DNA of 64,000 nucleotides from Aquila chrysaetos chrysaetos (Eukaryota > Chordata > Aves > Accipitriformes > Accipitridae). Positions within the stretch are counted from its first letter, which is position 1; every line of letters begins with the position of its first letter. The position numbers and the translations under genes were made by a program. This document shows positions 59,703 through 64,000 of this stretch, piece after piece. The notes under the pieces were generated by a model. The model ran no database searches. It worked only from the letters and a program-made list of their open reading frames with translations, and was not told the DNA's origin. The stretch covers positions 32,427,363 through 32,491,362 of the forward strand of contig NC_044005.1 of NCBI RefSeq assembly GCF_900496995.4. Reading direction: 5' to 3'.

Positions 59703-62700
59703 TATTTTTCAGGGTACATTAAAACAAAGTGATTGAAATAGCTAAACAAAAATTTTTGCTATTCACTTTTATTTTCTGATGAAAGCAAGCACCTTACAAG
59801 AAAGCTTCTTGTATCAATGTTAACAATCACTTTTGAAAGGCAAAGGGCAAATTCCCTTTACTGTTGCAGATTTTCCAAGAGCTGAACCAGAAGTAGATCA
59901 GATCAGAATGCCTCTTCTAGGTACTCCTCTCTCTTTCTTGGCTATGAAGGAAGACTAGGTTCACTGAAGCTATGTCCAAACTGTAGGTGGACACTGTGAG
60001 ATGTCCCAAGATCTTGGTCTTTCACTTATTCAGTTTAGTGCCCTGGCTGGATGTCACCATGTTTCCCTCCTGCCTGCATGCTCATTTTTCCTTTCCAGAC
60101 AAATCCAGGAGCAAGGGGCACAATGGTGAAGCCTGGGGGACTTCCTGCAGCACAGAGTGCTGGTGCAACCATGTCTGACAGTTCAGACACATCCTGAATT
60201 CCTCTTAGGAACCTCACTTAGAGTCTTAAAATCAGATGGTATCAATTCAGTCTTTAGTCTTCCAACACAGAAATGAAAGTAGTATTTGCTGTTATGTTGG
60301 GTTTATACTGGGTTGTTCCAGTTCTTTCCTGTATGCACCTCAAGAGGATCTTCCACATGCATTATCCGCTCTAAGACAAGAGAAGTCACTCGTCCCTCTG
60401 CCTGTATGTAGCTCAAGTTCACAAGATTGCTCCTTCAGATCACCCAGTGTGTCATTGCCTATGCTGAGAAGGGTGGAAAATGAGCAGTCAGGCAGCAACA
60501 GTGGACTGGCAAGAAATTTAAGGAAACATTTAATTGAGGTTTCTGAAACTCTAAATTCTGGATCAATATGGAATCGGCACTAGAAAATCCTTCCCTGTGG
60601 CAAAATCTGCTGGTACATCTGATTCCTCTTTTTGCTTCATTTCCATGCTGGAATGAAGAAAACTGAAACAAATGAACAAATTTCATTTTGATGCCAAAGT
60701 AGCATCACTGCAATGTGGGGAGGATCTGAAAAAGCAGAAGTCTGGTCTATAGTGAGCAGATTCAGACTTCTCCAACACTCAGCTTGATCAGACTTCTGAG
60801 CTGAAGTTCCCCTGTGCTTGCTAGTGACAAGAAACTAGATGATAACAAGTCAGGAGAGTGAAGGTGCAAGTGCTACAAGGCTACAAAAACCATGCAAACT
60901 AAACACACTTTTTATTAATATCTGAAATTGTAGGTTAAAGAATACCTGTGTGATGAAGTGGTTCCTATTTTTTGGTCTCAGCTATGTTTTTTTTTAAATT
61001 AAAGCTATCAAACATACTTGGAGTTGTTATAATAATTAGTGATTGTGCAACAAAAGTGCATACCTACTTCAAAGATATCACTACTACCTTCTGAATTCAA
61101 ACATGATGATGTGATATTGGATTATTTAACTGGTAACCCAATGATCATTCCTCTTTTTCTTTCTTCCATTCCAAATAGTAATTTATTCATGGGATGGGAA
61201 TCTTTGTCTGCGTTTTGAACTCAAACCTTGACACTGTGAAGCAAGCTGCTATGTTGATATTCATGATTTGGGAATTGAAAGCTGTTTGCTTTTTCAATCT
61301 CCTAAAATTTGAATTTAATATTTTATTAAATGTACCATAGTCATTCCCTCATTTGTGCAGTGAACAGACATGAAAGAAAAGTGATATAGACAATTTTAGG
61401 TCCAAAGGCCAAAGGATGTATGTGCAGAAGTAAAATAGGGAATTAAAAAAAATCTAAGCCATTTAAATCATAGAAAATTCATCAGACATTTATCTGCTAT
61501 AAAAGAAACATAACTCTACTTACATTAAGGCTAATTCCCTAGTGTGACTCTGTAAATCTTGTTCTTTTCACTTTACTTGGATGTAAAACTATTTAAGAAA
61601 GTAACTTACCACTTCACTGTTGTGCAGTATGACACTGTTTCCACAAAAATCACCATTTCAGTAACTTGTTCCAGGAGAAATCCAATAAGCTAAACATCTT
61701 GAGTTACTCATTTTTACCCCTTCACCACTATGACAAGCATTTCTTGAACCTTGCTTAAAAGTTCTTTCTCATCCTTTCAGGGCACCTGGAAGCTTATCAA
61801 ATCCAGGCTATTTTGAGCTGTCAGTGGGTGGCAGGTAGTAAAATGAGGATTGGATTCTCATGTTTGATGGATTATTGTGATGGTAAGGAAGACCCAGCTA
61901 ATCACAGCATAACCACTGGCCTGAGCAGATGTGAAAAGGCAAGTGCAGTTTTATCAGTTAAAGTATTAGCAGTGGCAGCATAGAAGTAACGGTGCCATTT
62001 ATAGAAAGAGGCTTGTTTAAATACAGGAAAGGGACACCAGCAGGATTAAAGAGGTGGAGTAAATGCTAGACAGTAAAGGGTAAAATGAAAGAATAGAGTG
62101 TACGTATCAGTAAGAAAACCGGGCAGTGGCTTTTAGTGAGAATAACTTCATGGAGTGAAGTGAAATCTGAGAAAGGAATGGCAAAATCAGTGATTAGAAG
62201 CTGAAGTAAAATTCAATTCAGAAAGGAGAAGATATATTTAACAGGAAGGATGATTCATGCAAATTGTTGCAGGGAGTCGTCTAATTACAAAAGTAATTAC
62301 CTCAATGCAAATGTACCTTTGTTGGGCTGTGAGGTATGAAAGAACACATCAAGTGACCTATTGGTCTTTTTTGACCTTAAACTCTACCGATATATTACAA
62401 AATATAATAGACATCTTTGCTGTTCTTTTCAAGTCCCTTATCTGAGAGTTCATGGGAGGCTGTTAAAATATGGAATAGATTCTTATTCTAGTTATTTTTG
62501 CAAAAGTTTCAGGAAGGAAAAAGTTCTGCCCATAGATATGATAGTTCATCTTCAGGCCTCAGAACTGGTGCTCTGCCAAGATCAAAAGAACAGGTGCTAC
62601 TGCTTGCTGCTGTTTCAGATTGCAAACTCAGGGAGACATCGATAGTTTTGCTTACCTTTAGGTGAAGAATAAGGAAGAGATACCTATATAAAGTACAATA

Positions 62701-63459
62701 AAATAATACAGATGCTGATTTAATACTGATAATATTAATACATGTAATTAAACTAAATGAAGCTATTAGGGAAATCAGTCAGAAGTGTGTCTGATCAGTC
62801 AGAAGTGGAAGTGTGACAGAAGATATGCCCTCACAGGAGATACACAAGATTTCTTAGAAGAACAGTGGATAAGACAGCAATTGCGAAAAGGATACCTGGT
62901 TATTGTTTGAAAAATAACAGGCTTATTTTTACAAGATCTGAAATGAAAGATTAAGTCTAGTATAAAAGTTCGTATCTTAGAAAAGAAGGCTGAAGCAGGC
63001 AGTGTTTTTTGGGGGAAGGGATGCTGTTGTAGAGGCACGCCAAGAAAGAAGGAAACTGTCTTTCCTTAACAGTTGTAGGCAGAATTTGTACCAGAGCCAT
63101 GATACTAAGGCTGAATCACTAGAGGATGTGTTTAAAACAGCTTGGTCTATTCAAGTTTTAGAAGAGCTGATGAACTGCAGTTTCAGTAGGGAGAAAAGAA
63201 GGAAAAAAAAAGAAGAAAAGCAAAACTATAACAAGGCTGGGGCAAGAGACCCATATGCTGACTTTCTGAGTAGCCGTTTCTGTGATAGTAAAGGTAAGAA
63301 GCTTTTGCCACTTATTTTTTGCTACTCTTTCATTACATGTGCATGTGGAAAGAAGGCAGAATGGTATTAAACTGACATCCTGCCCCAACTGCCAGAATGT
63401 CTTGTTATGACTTCAAAGTCTAGATTCACACAGCAGAAGGCACTGTCTGCTTTACTCAC

Positions 63460-63545
63460 TTGCACACTAGTAAGGGCTCTCATACAGCCTGTGGGAAACC
63501 TGGGCTCAAATCCCTCTTCTGCTGTTGGAAGACTAGAAAATATAA
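63460..63545 (+). mobile_element. Possible old tRNA-derived SINE fragment (copy 1)
   Basis: Contains an A-box-like TAGTAAGGGCT (63468-63478) and a B-box-like GGCTCAAATCC (63503-63513), 35 bases apart from start to start, the spacing of a pol III tRNA-type promoter. The text between resembles old amniote tRNA-derived SINEs by recall. It is diverged and its ends are unclear. Confidence 0.4.
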
Positions 63546-63691
63546 GTCTTTTTCATTTCGTTGGTAAGAAGAAACTCAATTGCCAGACTGTAGGGTATTT
63601 TGAAATTGAGAACTTCTCAGTCTCTTCTGTTAGTTCTTTTTCATTTCACATGTCATACTTAAATGTTCCTCGAGTTAGAACAAAAATAGCT

Positions 63692-63745
63692 ATCTAGTGT
63701 CTTGAACACCTGCCTGGAAGATGGAGAACCTGAGTTTTTTGGTCC
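63692..63745 (+). mobile_element. Possible old tRNA-derived SINE fragment (copy 2)
   Basis: TAGTGTCTTGAACACCTGCC from 63695 resembles the 5' part of the same type of tRNA-derived element as the copy about 230 bases to the left, in the same orientation. The B-box region is decayed. Low confidence. Confidence 0.3.
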
Positions 63746-64000
63746 TGTTTGACTTAATGATAGACACAAACATGGTCTGTGTCAACTTGCTCTCACTCCT
63801 CTGTGTGTGAGCCATGGTGCTGCTCTCACCAGGGCTGTTGTTCAAGGCAGCACCACTGATGTTCCCAAAGGAGGAACTTGTTGATGACACACAAGGGTGA
63901 AACCTCTTGACAGGATTCAAACTGCAGCTCTGGCCAAAGGCAATTGCTGGTAAAGTTTCTTTTGCCCATGTGGATCACACTTTGGACTTTGGTTTGCAGG
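63746..64000. other. Right edge, no feature recognised
   Basis: Unique sequence with no supported gene or repeat. Confidence 0.5.

Larger units (their letters stand above)
55144..63440. other. CpG-poor gene desert, right part
   Basis: No gene supported. Unique AT-rich sequence with a perfect 10-bp tandem triplicate (56425-56454), a TA/CA-rich simple repeat (59620-59702) and a 14-bp direct repeat (62774-62787 and 62794-62807). The 122-codon frame at 63002-63370 begins with GTG and has no domain. Confidence 0.6.

Noticed and set aside
63002-63370. 122-codon Lys-rich frame near the right end
   Set aside because: Starts with GTG, contains an A-rich low-complexity stretch and shows no domain.
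1-64000. CRISPR arrays, tRNA or rRNA genes, operon-type systems
   Set aside because: None seen; the window is vertebrate nuclear DNA, and the only tRNA-like motifs are degenerate SINE-type boxes at the right end.

Overview
This is a vertebrate, almost certainly avian, genomic window of mostly non-coding DNA around one protein-coding gene, FOXG1 (brain factor 1). FOXG1 lies on the minus strand as an intact single-exon coding region at 23502..24890. Evidence for a bird is the FOXG1 protein itself (462 codons, a compact His/Pro/Gln/Ala-rich N-terminus and a nearly invariant forkhead and C-terminus), sparse transposon content, and a solo LTR at 54054..55143 that I recognise by recall as a family widespread in bird genomes. 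No other convincing coding gene was found. The remaining open frames are GC-rich or random shadows, which fits the gene desert that flanks FOXG1 in known vertebrate genomes.

Layout: 1-7.5 kb is AT-rich desert. From about 7.5 to 40.5 kb the DNA holds a series of separate CpG islands (about 7.55, 8.4, 13.1, 15.35, 16.2, 24-26.8, 31.8, 36.3, 38.7 and 39.65 kb). Between them lie unique AT-rich stretches with motif clusters that look like candidate developmental enhancers, and many long G/C homopolymers. FOXG1 sits in the middle. Its 3'UTR runs to about 22.49 kb, with a poly(A) signal and seed matches for miR-9 and miR-200. Its 5' leader, to roughly 25.4 kb, carries GGC triplet and T-rich tracts (mRNA sense) and two upstream ATGs, one of which opens a frame overlapping the FOXG1 start. 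A pair of CCAAT boxes marks the likely promoter. From about 40.6 to 64 kb the sequence is CpG-poor desert containing the solo LTR, possible old tRNA-derived SINE remnants near the right end, and microsatellites.

There is one gene, so the functional reading is one transcription factor surrounded by its probable regulatory landscape. I found no evidence for an undescribed multi-gene system. The most informative observations are the FOXG1 leader (minimal uORF plus overlapping uORF), the microRNA seed matches, the CpG-island cluster with almost no recognisable transposons, and several candidate cis-elements. All enhancer calls are inference from motif content and need alignment to test.
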